From an uncultured Eubacteriales bacterium (GTDB lineage: Bacteria; Bacillota; Clostridia; Oscillospirales; Acutalibacteraceae): a stretch of 64,000 nt of DNA. The first letter of the stretch is position 1. Each line of letters opens with the position of its first letter. Positions 1-7,973 of the stretch are shown here, one piece after another. The stretch spans positions 1 through 64,000 of the forward strand of contig CAKTVV010000003.1 in NCBI GenBank assembly GCA_934630515.1, written 5' to 3'. The notes beneath the pieces are model-generated. The model was given only the letters and a program-made list of their open reading frames with translations. It was not told the origin of the DNA and did no database searches. A program made the position numbers and the translations under genes.

Positions 1-821
1 TCCACATCGAGGACTGGCGCAACCGCCCTTTGCAAGGCGGACGGTATCCGTATGTCTACGTGGACGGCATCTACCTGCGCCGCAACTGGGGCGGAGAGTA
101 CGAAAATGTGGCTGTTTTGGTGGCAATTGCCGTGAACGAGGACGGTTTTCGTGAGGTTTTGGGTGCCGCCGAAGGCATGAAGGAGGACAAGGCCAGTTGG
201 ATCAGCTTCTTCCAGTGGCTCCGTGGGCGCGGTCTGGACGGCGTGAAGCTCGTCGTCGGCGACAAGTGCCTGGGGATGCTGGAGGCCGTGGGAGAAGTGT
301 TTCCCGATGCCAAATACCAGCGTTGTACCGTGCACTTTTACCGCAATGTTTTCTCCGTTGTGCCCAAATCCAAGGTCAAAATTGTGGCGAAAATGCTCAA
401 GGCGATCCACGCCCGGGAGAGCAAAAGGCTCCCCACGAGAAAGCAAAAGCCGTTGTTGCCGAGCTGTGCGCCATGAAGCTGAAGGAGGCTGCCAAAAAGG
501 TCGAGGGCGGCATCGAGGAGACGCTGACCTACTGCGATTTCCCCGGCGAGCACTGGACGCGCATCCGCACCAACAACGTGATTGAACGGCTGAACCGTGA
601 GATCCGCCGGCGCACCCGTGTGATGGGGGCATTCCCCGATGGCAACTCCGCCCTGATGCTGGTTTGTGCGAGGCTTCGCCACGTGGCGGGTACCCAGTGG
701 GGCAACAGGAAATACATGAACATGAAGCACTTAGAGACGGCGCTGGACGACGTTTCTATTGCCGGCTGACCTCATTCAGCCGGAGCCTGCAAACAATTTT
801 GCGCAATTATCTTGACAGTAC
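1..821 (+). pseudogene. IS256-family transposase, 5'-truncated by window and frameshifted
   Basis: This is the C-terminal two thirds of an IS256 (mutator-type) DDE transposase. The reading frame is open from base 3 and contains the VDGIYLRR block with the first catalytic Asp, the GDKCLGMLE block with the second, and a VHFYRN segment. Around 417-428 the homology moves to another frame (the -1/+2 direction). There it continues as EKAKAVVAEL and the catalytic-Glu block IERLNREIRRRTRV, ending at a TGA at 767-769. No classic slippery heptamer is obvious at the join, so a 1-bp indel is the simplest explanation. The sequence ending near 821 (ttgacagtacc) resembles an IS256-type terminal repeat, but the left end is outside the window so the inverted repeat cannot be confirmed. 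Confidence 0.85.
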
Positions 822-897
822 CGAAAACCGCTGACCCGCTCCACACGGCAGTCCACATATGCAGCAGAACCCCTGGCATAGCCGGTGGTCGCTTAGC

Positions 898-944
898 AAA
901 AAGCACCGACCCTCCGTCTAAACCACGGATGGGTCGGTGCTTTT
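898..944 (-). terminator. Intrinsic terminator of the CD1247-domain gene
   Basis: On the minus strand a stem built from AAAAGCACCGACCC and its complement is followed by TTTTT. It lies 27 bases beyond the stop codon at 971. Confidence 0.85.
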
Positions 945-970
945 CATTCTATTCGATGGGGGACAGAAAA

Positions 971-1387
971 TTACTCCTCGTCCTCGCCATCCTCCTCGTC
1001 GCAGGTGAACTCCAGATGCTCGCCGCAGTTGGGGCAGTCGATGCTGCCGTCCAGCAGGGAATCCTCATCCACCTCAAACTCCTCACCGCAACTGGGGCAG
1101 CTGACCTCGTAATACTCGTCATCCCCGCCGCAGGCGCAGCAGCCATCGCAATCGTCGTCTTCCCACTCGTCGTAGTAATCGCTCTCCAACAGGTTCAGAT
1201 CCTCGTCGATCTCATCCACCTGCTCGGACAGCTCGGCGGTGTAATCCTCCAGATCAGCCATATCCTCCGTCACATCGGTCAGGATATCCGCAATCAGGTT
1301 GAACAGCTTACCCTCATTGGTGCTGTCGTCCACCTTCATGCCCTCCATCAGTCCTTTCAGGTAGGCCACTCTCTCTGCTGTTGTCAT
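971..1387 (-). CDS. CD1247 N-terminal domain protein, acidic with zinc-ribbon motifs
   Basis: A 138-aa acidic protein. Residues 1-60 form a helical domain (TTAERVAYLKGLMEG at the start) that matches the clostridial family named after C. difficile CD1247. The rest is very Asp/Glu-rich, with CDGCCACGG and then two CxxC pairs (CPSCGEEFEVDE, CPNCGEHLEF) that look like a zinc ribbon. Function is unknown in the family. It is transcribed leftward, 38 bases after efp, and ends at a strong terminator, so it is probably the last gene of the efp unit. The zinc-binding role is inference from the cysteine pattern only. Confidence 0.75.
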   Translation of the reverse strand: MTTAERVAYLKGLMEGMKVDDSTNEGKLFNLIADILTDVTEDMADLEDYTAELSEQVDEIDEDLNLLESDYYDEWEDDDCDGCCACGGDDEYYEVSCPSCGEEFEVDEDSLLDGSIDCPNCGEHLEFTCDEEDGEDEE

Positions 1388-1424
1388 AAGTCACACGCTC
1401 CTTTGCACTCGGTTTATCGCCCAA

Positions 1425-1982
1425 TCAGGCACGATCCATATACTCGCCGGTACGGGTATCGATGCGGATCATCTCGCCCTCATCGATGAACAGCGGCACC
1501 CGCACCTCGGCACCGGTCTCCAGCGTCGCCGGCTTAGTGGTGTTGGTAGCGGTGTTGCCCTTGAAGCCGGGATCGGTCTTGGTGACCTGCAGCTCCACGA
1601 AGTTCGGGGGCTCCACGCCGAACACCTTGCCCTTATATGACATGATGCGGCACACCATATTCTCCTTCACAAATTTGAAGTTATCCGGCAGATCGGAGCT
1701 GTTGATGGGCACCAGCTCATAGCTCTCGGGATCCATGAAATAGTACAGATCGCCGTCGCTGTAGGAATACTCCATCTCCTTGCGCTCGATGTACGCCGCC
1801 GGATACTTATCCGTGGGGTTAAAGGTCTTTTCCACCACCGTACCGGCGATCACATTGCGGATCTTGGTACGCACGAATGCGGCGCCCTTGCCGGGCTTCA
1901 CATGCTGGAATTCAATAATCTGATATACGCTGCCATCCATTTCAAAGGTGACACCATTACGAAAATCGCCTGCTGATACCAT
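1425..1982 (-). CDS. efp: Elongation factor P
   Basis: EF-P binds stalled ribosomes between the P and E sites and stimulates peptide-bond formation at polyproline stretches. The 185-aa length is that of the family. The N-terminal KOW-like domain carries the loop HVKPGKGAAF with Lys32 at the usual modification position. Two OB domains follow, ending in the conserved IRIDTRTGEYMDRA. The start ATG at 1982 has GGAGG seven bases upstream. A consensus-like promoter sits at 2015-2043. Confidence 0.98.
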   Translation of the reverse strand: MVSAGDFRNGVTFEMDGSVYQIIEFQHVKPGKGAAFVRTKIRNVIAGTVVEKTFNPTDKYPAAYIERKEMEYSYSDGDLYYFMDPESYELVPINSSDLPDNFKFVKENMVCRIMSYKGKVFGVEPPNFVELQVTKTDPGFKGNTATNTTKPATLETGAEVRVPLFIDEGEMIRIDTRTGEYMDRA

Positions 1983-2014
1983 ACTGTCAATTCCTCCATT
2001 TTAGTACTACTCTT

Positions 2015-2043
2015 ATTCTACAGTATAATGGCGTAGATTTCAA
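2015..2043 (-). promoter_or_regulatory. SigA-type promoter of efp
   Basis: On the minus strand: TTGAAA (2043-2038), a 17-bp spacer, TAGAAT (2020-2015). Transcription should start near 2008, about 25 bases before the efp ATG. Confidence 0.75.
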
Positions 2044-2060
2044 GAGAATTTTTGCCTTTT

Positions 2061-2963
2061 TCAAGTTTTTTCTGAATTTTTCTTCTGTGATACGCCATTT
2101 TCCTCCGAAAATCGGGTGAAAAGCGTCTGCATCGCCGCCGCATCCGCCGTCTGCGTCCCGGCAGACTCGCAAATAACCGTCGGCGTCAGCGCTCGCTCCG
2201 CCAGCAGCTCCATCAGCGGCGCCGGCTCCGGTCCAAACCGGGTATCGGCAAAGGTCAGGTGCCGCTTTTCTCCCCCGGTGGTGTATTCGATCTTGGAAAA
2301 ATGGATATGGAACCGGCGCAGCCGCTCCTCCCCCAGCGCTGCACCGATGCGATCCAGCACCGCCGCATACGCCTCCCGGCTATCCAGCGAGCCGCCGGTG
2401 CGGCTGTTCAGATGGCCGAAATCCACACAGGGCAAAAACCGCTCGTCCACGCCGCAGAAGGTCAGCACCTCCTCCAGATCGCCCAGCTGATTGAGCTTCC
2501 CCATCACCTCGGGGCAGATGTGTACCTCGCCCAAGCCGGCTTCATCCAGCGCCTGCTGGGCTTTTTTCAGCGTTTCCGCCGCCAGCGCCGTCGCCTCCGG
2601 ACGGCTGCGTCCGCCCAAGCCGCCGGGATGCACCACGATCCGGTCGCCGCCCAGCGCCGTCACCGCCCGGGCGCTGTCCAGAATGTAGCGGATGCTGTTT
2701 TTCCGTTTTTCCTCCTCCGCCGAAGCGAGAGAAATAAAATAGGGGGCATGCAGGGACACCCGCACTCCGTATTGCTCCGCCTGCTGACGGATCGCCGCCG
2801 CCGACCGCTCCGACAGGCGCACGCCCCGGCCGCATTGATACTCATAGGCGTGAAGCTCCCATGTCGCCAAAAAGGCAAACACCTGCTCCGTCGCCTTATA
2901 TCCGGCGGCGTGGAACGCCTCGCAATTTCCCGCCGGGCCGAACCGGATCCCGTTAGTCTCCAT
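2061..2963 (-). CDS. Endonuclease IV-like TIM-barrel protein (AP endonuclease family 2)
   Basis: A 300-aa xylose-isomerase-like TIM barrel with the metal-ligand motifs of endonuclease IV in order: LHAPYFISLAS (residues ~69-79), VVHPGG, CPEVMGK, CVDFGHLNSRTGG, HIHFSK and ICESAG. These residues normally bind three zinc ions for AP-site cleavage in base excision repair. The PEVMGK form belongs to the variant seen in archaeal and clostridial homologs rather than E. coli Nfo. The start at 2963 has AAAGGAGCAGT in front. It overlaps the end of the YqeG gene by 11 bases, indicating translational coupling. True AP endonuclease activity is inferred, not shown. Confidence 0.85.
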   Translation of the reverse strand: METNGIRFGPAGNCEAFHAAGYKATEQVFAFLATWELHAYEYQCGRGVRLSERSAAAIRQQAEQYGVRVSLHAPYFISLASAEEEKRKNSIRYILDSARAVTALGGDRIVVHPGGLGGRSRPEATALAAETLKKAQQALDEAGLGEVHICPEVMGKLNQLGDLEEVLTFCGVDERFLPCVDFGHLNSRTGGSLDSREAYAAVLDRIGAALGEERLRRFHIHFSKIEYTTGGEKRHLTFADTRFGPEPAPLMELLAERALTPTVICESAGTQTADAAAMQTLFTRFSEENGVSQKKNSEKT

Positions 2964-3471
2964 ACTGCTCCTTTCGGCGGCGAGCCTGCTTGCCCCGCAG
3001 CAGCAGCCGCTCCAGCCGCCGTTTGAATACAATAAATTTCTGCTCCGTCTCCGGGAGGATCGGCTCCAGGAGGATCGAGGGCATCTTGGCCAGATTCGCC
3101 CCTAATATATCGGTGAAGATCTGGTCACCGATCACCACGCACCGCTCCGGGGGCAGCCCCAGCAGCGCCGCCGCCGCCCGATAGCCCCGGGACAGAGGCT
3201 TTGCCGCCTTCGCCTGAAAGGGCAGCCCCAGCTGCCGGGCGAACGGTGCCACCCGCTCCGGAGCGTTATTGGACACGACCACCGGATGCAGCCCCTCTGC
3301 CTGCCGCTGCTGCAGCCATGCCAGCACCTCCGGCGCTATCTCGGGGGCGTTATGGGTGGTCAGCGTATTATCCACATCCAGCAGCAAACCGGTCGCTCCC
3401 AGCTGCCGCAGATCGTCCGCCGTCACATCGGTGATGCGCCGGCGATACAGCGTGGGAAAAAACAGCGCCAT
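2953..3471 (-). CDS. YqeG-family HAD IIIA-type phosphatase
   Basis: A 172-aa HAD hydrolase. The catalytic motif I is LLLDVDNTLTTHN (residues ~31-43), motif II is VVSNN, and the Lys and acidic motifs follow in AKPLSRGY and VIGDQIFTDILGAN. This is the YqeG family, related to mitochondrial GEP4 phosphatidylglycerophosphatase. In Firmicutes it is often next to genes for ribosome biogenesis and deoxynucleotide metabolism. The ATG at 3471 is preferred because GGGAGG lies seven bases upstream. The ATG at 3477 would abut that Shine-Dalgarno site. The physiological substrate is not certain. Confidence 0.9.
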   Translation of the reverse strand: MALFFPTLYRRRITDVTADDLRQLGATGLLLDVDNTLTTHNAPEIAPEVLAWLQQRQAEGLHPVVVSNNAPERVAPFARQLGLPFQAKAAKPLSRGYRAAAALLGLPPERCVVIGDQIFTDILGANLAKMPSILLEPILPETEQKFIVFKRRLERLLLRGKQARRRKEQYGD

Positions 3472-3494
3472 GGTCATCCCTCCCAACAGAGAAA

Positions 3495-3522
3495 GAGGAG
3501 CGTCGCCGCAGCAACGCCCCTC
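3495..3522 (-). terminator. Terminator of rpsU
   Basis: On the minus strand a 12-bp stem (GAGGGGCGTTGC with GCGACGCTCCTC, TGCG loop) is followed by TTTCTCTGTT, 11 bases after the rpsU stop codon. Confidence 0.7.
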
Positions 3523-3533
3523 ACGCTCGCAGA

Positions 3534-3710
3534 TTATTTGAACTTTCTCTTGCGTGCAGCCTCGGATTTCTTCTTCCGACGAACGGAAGGCTTCTCGTAG
3601 TGCTCTCTCTTGCGCACCTCAGCCAACACACCGGAACGGGCGCAGGACTTCTTCCAACGGCGCAGAGCGCTATCCAGAGACTCATTCTCTTTGACATGAA
3701 CTTCAGACAT
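3534..3710 (-). CDS. rpsU: 30S ribosomal protein S21
   Basis: A 58-aa basic protein encoded between the ATG at 3710 and the TAA at 3534. It reads MSEVHVKENESLDSALRRWK at the start and ends in a Lys/Arg-rich tail (RRKKKSEAARKRKFK), the standard S21 layout in Firmicutes. S21 sits near the anti-Shine-Dalgarno region of 16S rRNA in the 30S platform. GGAGGGAGGG lies just upstream of the ATG, a near-ideal promoter is at 3764-3792, and a terminator follows, so it appears monocistronic. Confidence 0.95.
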   Translation of the reverse strand: MSEVHVKENESLDSALRRWKKSCARSGVLAEVRKREHYEKPSVRRKKKSEAARKRKFK

Positions 3711-3763
3711 TCTATTCCCTCCCTCCGCAAAAAGCAGGGGTAATTTGCAATAATGCAGGAATT

Positions 3764-3792
3764 ATTATACCGGATAATTTCCGTTCCGTCAA
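3764..3792 (-). promoter_or_regulatory. SigA-type promoter of rpsU
   Basis: On the minus strand: TTGACG (3792-3787), a 17-bp spacer, TATAAT (3769-3764). This leaves an untranslated leader of about 48 nt before rpsU. Confidence 0.85.
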
Positions 3793-3845
3793 GAGGTTTT
3801 CCCGACTTTTCGGAAAATTTCCCGATTTTTTTGCCGCAGAGCCGC

Positions 3846-6266
3846 TTACTGCGGACGCACCACCAGATTCACCAGCTTGCCCGGCACATACAGCTCCTTG
3901 ACCAGCTGCATTCCCTCCAGCAGGGGCGCCACCTTTTCATCGGCCTTTGCCGCCGCCAGCGCCGCCTCCGCCGACACATCCGCCGGAACCGCTATGCGGC
4001 TGCGGATCTTGCCGTTGACCTGCAGGGCGATCTCCACGGTGCTCTCCACGCACTTCTGCTCGTCGTAAACCGGCCACTGGGCATGGGCGATCTGCCCGCC
4101 ATAGCCCAGCTTCTGCCAGATCTCCTCCGTCATATGGGGGGCAAAGGGGTTAAGCAGCAGCAGATAGATCCGGTATTCCTCCCGGTTGGCGCCGCCGCAG
4201 CGATCCAGATCGTTCATCAGCGCCATCAGCGCCGCAATGGCGGTGTTATACTTAAGGCTCTCGATGTCCTCGCCCACCTTGCGGATGGTCTTATGCACCG
4301 ACACCTCCAGCTCCGGACGCACCGCATCGCCGGGCAGCAGCTTATCCTGCACCGCCCACACCCGCTCCAGGAACCGGCGGCAGCCACGGATGCTGCTGCT
4401 GGACCAAGGGGCAGCCTTTTCAAAGTCACCGATGAACATTTCGTACAGCCGCAGGGTATCGGCGCCGTACTCCTTGACGATCTCATCGGGGTTCACTACG
4501 TTGCCCCGGGATTTGGACATCTTCTCGCCGTTCTCGCCCAGGATCATGCCGTGGCTGGTGCGCTTCCGGTACGGCTCGCTGGTCGGCACCACGCCGATAT
4601 CGTACAGGAATTTATGCCAGAACCGGCTGTACAGCAGATGCAGCGTGGTATGCTCCATGCCGCCGTTATACCAGTCCACCGGTCCCCAATAGTTGACCGC
4701 CTCGGGACTGACCAGCGCCTGATCGTTGTGGGGATCCATATACCGCAGGAAGTACCACGAGGAGCCTGCCCACTGGGGCATGGTATCCGTCTCCCGGCGA
4801 GCCGGACCGCCGCAATGGGGGCAGGTGGTATTCACCCAGTCGGTGAGCCGGGACAGCGGGCTTTCGCCGTCGGTGGTAGGCTCGAAATCCTTCAGCTCCG
4901 GCAGCCGCAGGGGTAGCTCCGATTCCGGCAGCGGCACCCAGCCGCACTGTTCACAGTTCACCATCGGGATCGGCTCGCCCCAATACCGCTGCCGGGAGAA
5001 TACCCAGTCCCGGAGCTTGAAGTTGACCTTCTTCTTCCCCTTGCCCTGCGCCGTCAGCCATTCCTGCATGGCGGGGATCGCCTCTTTTACCGTCATACCG
5101 TTCAGGAAGCCGGAATTGACCAGCACCCCGGTGCCGCAATCGGTATAGGCGGCATTTTGCACATCGCCGCCGGCCACGACCTCGATAATGGGCAGGTCGA
5201 ATTTCTTCGCAAACGCCCAGTCCCGCTCGTCATGGGCAGGCACCGCCATGATGGCGCCGGTGCCGTAGGAAGCCAGCACATAATCGGAAATAAAGATCGG
5301 GATCTCCGCCCCGTTGGCGGGATTGATCCCCCGCACGCCGTCCAACCGCACACCGGTCTTATCCTTGTTCATTTCGGTGCGCTCGAAATCGGACTTGCGG
5401 GCTGCCTCTGCCTGATAGGCACGCACCTCGTCCACATTGTGAATATGCCCGTCGGCGATCCACCGCTCCACCAGCGCATGCTCCGGGCTGACCACCATAT
5501 AAGTGGCGCCGAACAGGGTATCCGCCCGGGTCGTGTACACCGTCAGCGTATCCCCGGCGGTGGTATCAAAATTCACCTCGGTGCCGTAGCTGCGGCCGAT
5601 CCAGTTTTTCTGCTGGGTCGCCACCCGCTCCGCATAGTCCAGACCGTCCAGATCGTCCACCAACCGATCGGCGTAGGCGGTGATCTTCAGCATCCACTGG
5701 CTCTTGTTTTTATGCACCACCGGGCTGCCGCAGCGCTCACATACGCCGTTGACAACCTCCTCATTCGCCAGCACCACCTTACAGCCGGTGCAGAAGTTGA
5801 CGTTCATCTCTTTTTTGTATGCCAGTCCCTTTTTGAACATCTGAATAAAGATCCACTGGGTCCACTTATAGTAGGCGGGGTCGGTGGTGTTGATCTCCCG
5901 ATCCCAGTCGAAGGACAGACCCAGCATCTGGAGCTGGCTCTTGAAACGAGCCACATTGTTCTTGGTGACGATCTCCGGGTGGATGTGGTTCTTCATAGCG
6001 AAGTTTTCGGTGGGCAGACCGAAAGCATCCCACCCCATAGGATACAGCACATTATAGCCCTGCAGGCGGCGCTTCCGTGCCACAATATCCAGCGCCGTAT
6101 AGGAGCGGGGGTGTCCCACATGCAGCCCCTGTCCCGACGGGTAAGGGAATTCCACCAGCGCATAGAATTTCGGCTTGGTATAGTCGTCCGTCGCCGCAAA
6201 GGAATGCTCGTCATTCCAGATTTTCTGCCATTTGGCCTCGATTTCCGCAGGCTCGTACCGTGTCAT
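3846..6266 (-). CDS. leuS: Leucyl-tRNA synthetase
   Basis: An 806-aa class I synthetase that charges tRNA-Leu. The HIGH-type motif is PYPSGQGLHVGHPRSYT near residue 40 and the KMSKS loop is GEKMSKSRGNVVNPDE near residue 570. A zinc-type insertion (CTGCKVVL...CERCGSPVV) and the CP1 editing domain with the T-rich TTRADTLFGATY segment lie between them. The anticodon-binding and C-terminal domains complete it. The ATG at 6266 has AAGGAG eight bases upstream and is better placed than the ATG two codons earlier (6272). It starts 13 bases after rsfS and is the last gene of the rdgB-yhbY-nadD/yqeK-lcp-rsfS-leuS run. Confidence 0.98.
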   Translation of the reverse strand: MTRYEPAEIEAKWQKIWNDEHSFAATDDYTKPKFYALVEFPYPSGQGLHVGHPRSYTALDIVARKRRLQGYNVLYPMGWDAFGLPTENFAMKNHIHPEIVTKNNVARFKSQLQMLGLSFDWDREINTTDPAYYKWTQWIFIQMFKKGLAYKKEMNVNFCTGCKVVLANEEVVNGVCERCGSPVVHKNKSQWMLKITAYADRLVDDLDGLDYAERVATQQKNWIGRSYGTEVNFDTTAGDTLTVYTTRADTLFGATYMVVSPEHALVERWIADGHIHNVDEVRAYQAEAARKSDFERTEMNKDKTGVRLDGVRGINPANGAEIPIFISDYVLASYGTGAIMAVPAHDERDWAFAKKFDLPIIEVVAGGDVQNAAYTDCGTGVLVNSGFLNGMTVKEAIPAMQEWLTAQGKGKKKVNFKLRDWVFSRQRYWGEPIPMVNCEQCGWVPLPESELPLRLPELKDFEPTTDGESPLSRLTDWVNTTCPHCGGPARRETDTMPQWAGSSWYFLRYMDPHNDQALVSPEAVNYWGPVDWYNGGMEHTTLHLLYSRFWHKFLYDIGVVPTSEPYRKRTSHGMILGENGEKMSKSRGNVVNPDEIVKEYGADTLRLYEMFIGDFEKAAPWSSSSIRGCRRFLERVWAVQDKLLPGDAVRPELEVSVHKTIRKVGEDIESLKYNTAIAALMALMNDLDRCGGANREEYRIYLLLLNPFAPHMTEEIWQKLGYGGQIAHAQWPVYDEQKCVESTVEIALQVNGKIRSRIAVPADVSAEAALAAAKADEKVAPLLEGMQLVKELYVPGKLVNLVVRPQ

Positions 6267-6278
6267 ATCCATATCTCC

Positions 6279-6650
6279 TTACTGATCTTCGTCTTTTTGT
6301 ACCATATAGGGGGCAATATCCAGCGCCGGGGCGTCGCTCCATAGTCGCTCCAGATCGTAAAACGCCCGCTGCTCCCGCTTGAAAATATGCACGATCAGAT
6401 CGCCGTAATCCATGGTGATCCAATCCCCCATAGCGTAGCCGCTGATCCGCTGGGGGGCAACCCCCTGCTTTCCCAGCGCCTCCTCCAGATAGTCCGCCAG
6501 ACTGCGCACCTGATTGGCGCTGCCGCCGGACGCCAGCAAAAAGCAATCGGCGATGGAGGTCAGCCCTGCGACCTGCAGCGCCAGCAATTCTTCGCCCTTA
6601 TGGCTGTCCAGCGTATGGACAGCCAGCTTCAGTATTTCATTCAGTTCCAT
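6279..6650 (-). CDS. rsfS: Ribosomal silencing factor RsfS
   Basis: A 123-aa protein of the Iojap/RsfS family. It binds ribosomal protein L14 and blocks subunit joining when nutrients are short. The family hallmarks are present: IADCFLLASGGSANQVRSLADY in two adjoining segments, then DWITMDYGDLIVHIF and a C-terminal LERLWSDAP. It follows the LCP gene directly and precedes leuS. The nadD-yqeK-rsfS linkage is conserved in Firmicutes. Confidence 0.95.
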   Translation of the reverse strand: MELNEILKLAVHTLDSHKGEELLALQVAGLTSIADCFLLASGGSANQVRSLADYLEEALGKQGVAPQRISGYAMGDWITMDYGDLIVHIFKREQRAFYDLERLWSDAPALDIAPYMVQKDEDQ

Positions 6651-7973
6651 TTATTCCTCCGCCGCCGTAGTGGTGGTCGTGGTTGCCGCCGTGGTGGTGG
6701 CAGCCGTCTGCTCCGTCAGGAATTTATCCAGCGTCACCGTCTCCGGATCCGCCTTTTGCTTATTGCTCAGCTCCGGCACCGCCGCCGTCTCGGCGGTCAG
6801 TGTCAGGCTGCCCCGGGGGTTAAACCGGTCATTCAGCAGCGTCAGCGTCTGCTCCCGGTGGGGGGAATACACCGACAGCGCCCCCACCTTGGTGCTTTCG
6901 CCGGGCAGAACGGTGCAGGATACCTTATCCGGTCCCACCTTAGCCAGCGCCACCATCCATTCCGCCAGCGCCGCATTATACTTTACGTTATCCGCCGAAC
7001 CGTCGGAGCCGTGCCCCATCAGACGTGCCTTGCCGAAGGAGCTGGTATCCATGCGGATGGGGTTGCGCCCTGCCATCACATTGGACAGCACATCCATCTT
7101 CTTGGGATCGGTATTAAAGAGGTCTGCCTCCTTGTACCGGTCCAGCCGGCTGAGCAGTCCCGCCAGCACCTGCCGCTGGCGGCTCATCCGCCCGATATCC
7201 GACTCCGGCGAGCCGTTATAGTCCAGCTGAAACGCATAATACACCGCCGCCTCGCCGGACAGCGTCTGGGCGCCCTTATCCAGTTCCACGCCGTTGAGGT
7301 TGACCTTCTTTTCCAGCGTCACATCCACGCCGCCCACGGCATCGATCAGCTGCGCCAGACCCGCCCGGGGGATCACCAGATAGTTGTCCACCGGCAGCCC
7401 GTACTGGCTGTTGATCACCTTTGCCAGCTCTGTATAGGAGGAGCCGGCACGGCTCTCCACCTTAGTGCCGCAGGTGTGCTTGCCGTCCTGAACCTCCTCT
7501 GCCGTCACCTGCTTGCGGCAGGAGGCGCAGAAGGTCAGCGGAGTGGGATTGCCCCAAATGTCCCCGATGACCGATGCGGCGTGTCCGCTATCCTTTCCCA
7601 GCGTGGTGCTGACCGGGATCTGCAGCACCTCCGCCGTCTTGCCGCTGCGGTTCAGGCACAGCACCGAAAGCAGCTCCATCCGGTCGGTCGCCTTTTCGCC
7701 GGTGACCCCCAGCAGATAGTAAGCGGTATGGCTCACATCGCCGTCGGCGCTATAGGTGTATTCCACCATTTCCCGCCCGGACAGAGCCGGTCCGGCGGTG
7801 ATGCGGTCATAGAGCTTTTTCCCCAGCACGATCAGCAGCACCACCGCTATCAGCAGCAGCAAAATGCCCCAGGCGCTCAGCTTGCGGCGCTTTTTCCCTT
7901 TGCGGCGGCGCTGTCCCTGCTCCCCGGCGGCGCCTGCCAGACTGACCTGATTGCTCTGCGGTTTATTTTTCAT
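6651..7973 (-). CDS. LytR-CpsA-Psr (LCP) family cell-wall glycopolymer ligase
   Basis: A 440-aa type II membrane protein. It has a very basic cytoplasmic N-terminus (RRRKGKKRRK), one membrane helix at about residues 34-52, and an extracellular LCP domain. Family members transfer undecaprenyl-linked polymers to peptidoglycan. LCP signatures include VLQIPVST, VDNYLVIPRAGLAQLIDAVGGVDV and SDIGRMSRQRQVL. Inserted before the core is a cysteine group (FCASC...HTCGT) not typical of textbook LCPs. The C-terminus ends in a Thr/Ala-rich low-complexity tail (TTTAAEE end). ATG 7973 is chosen because GGGAGGG lies seven bases upstream. It overlaps the nadD-yqeK stop by 11 bases. Confidence 0.9.
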   Translation of the reverse strand: MKNKPQSNQVSLAGAAGEQGQRRRKGKKRRKLSAWGILLLLIAVVLLIVLGKKLYDRITAGPALSGREMVEYTYSADGDVSHTAYYLLGVTGEKATDRMELLSVLCLNRSGKTAEVLQIPVSTTLGKDSGHAASVIGDIWGNPTPLTFCASCRKQVTAEEVQDGKHTCGTKVESRAGSSYTELAKVINSQYGLPVDNYLVIPRAGLAQLIDAVGGVDVTLEKKVNLNGVELDKGAQTLSGEAAVYYAFQLDYNGSPESDIGRMSRQRQVLAGLLSRLDRYKEADLFNTDPKKMDVLSNVMAGRNPIRMDTSSFGKARLMGHGSDGSADNVKYNAALAEWMVALAKVGPDKVSCTVLPGESTKVGALSVYSPHREQTLTLLNDRFNPRGSLTLTAETAAVPELSNKQKADPETVTLDKFLTEQTAATTTAATTTTTTAAEE

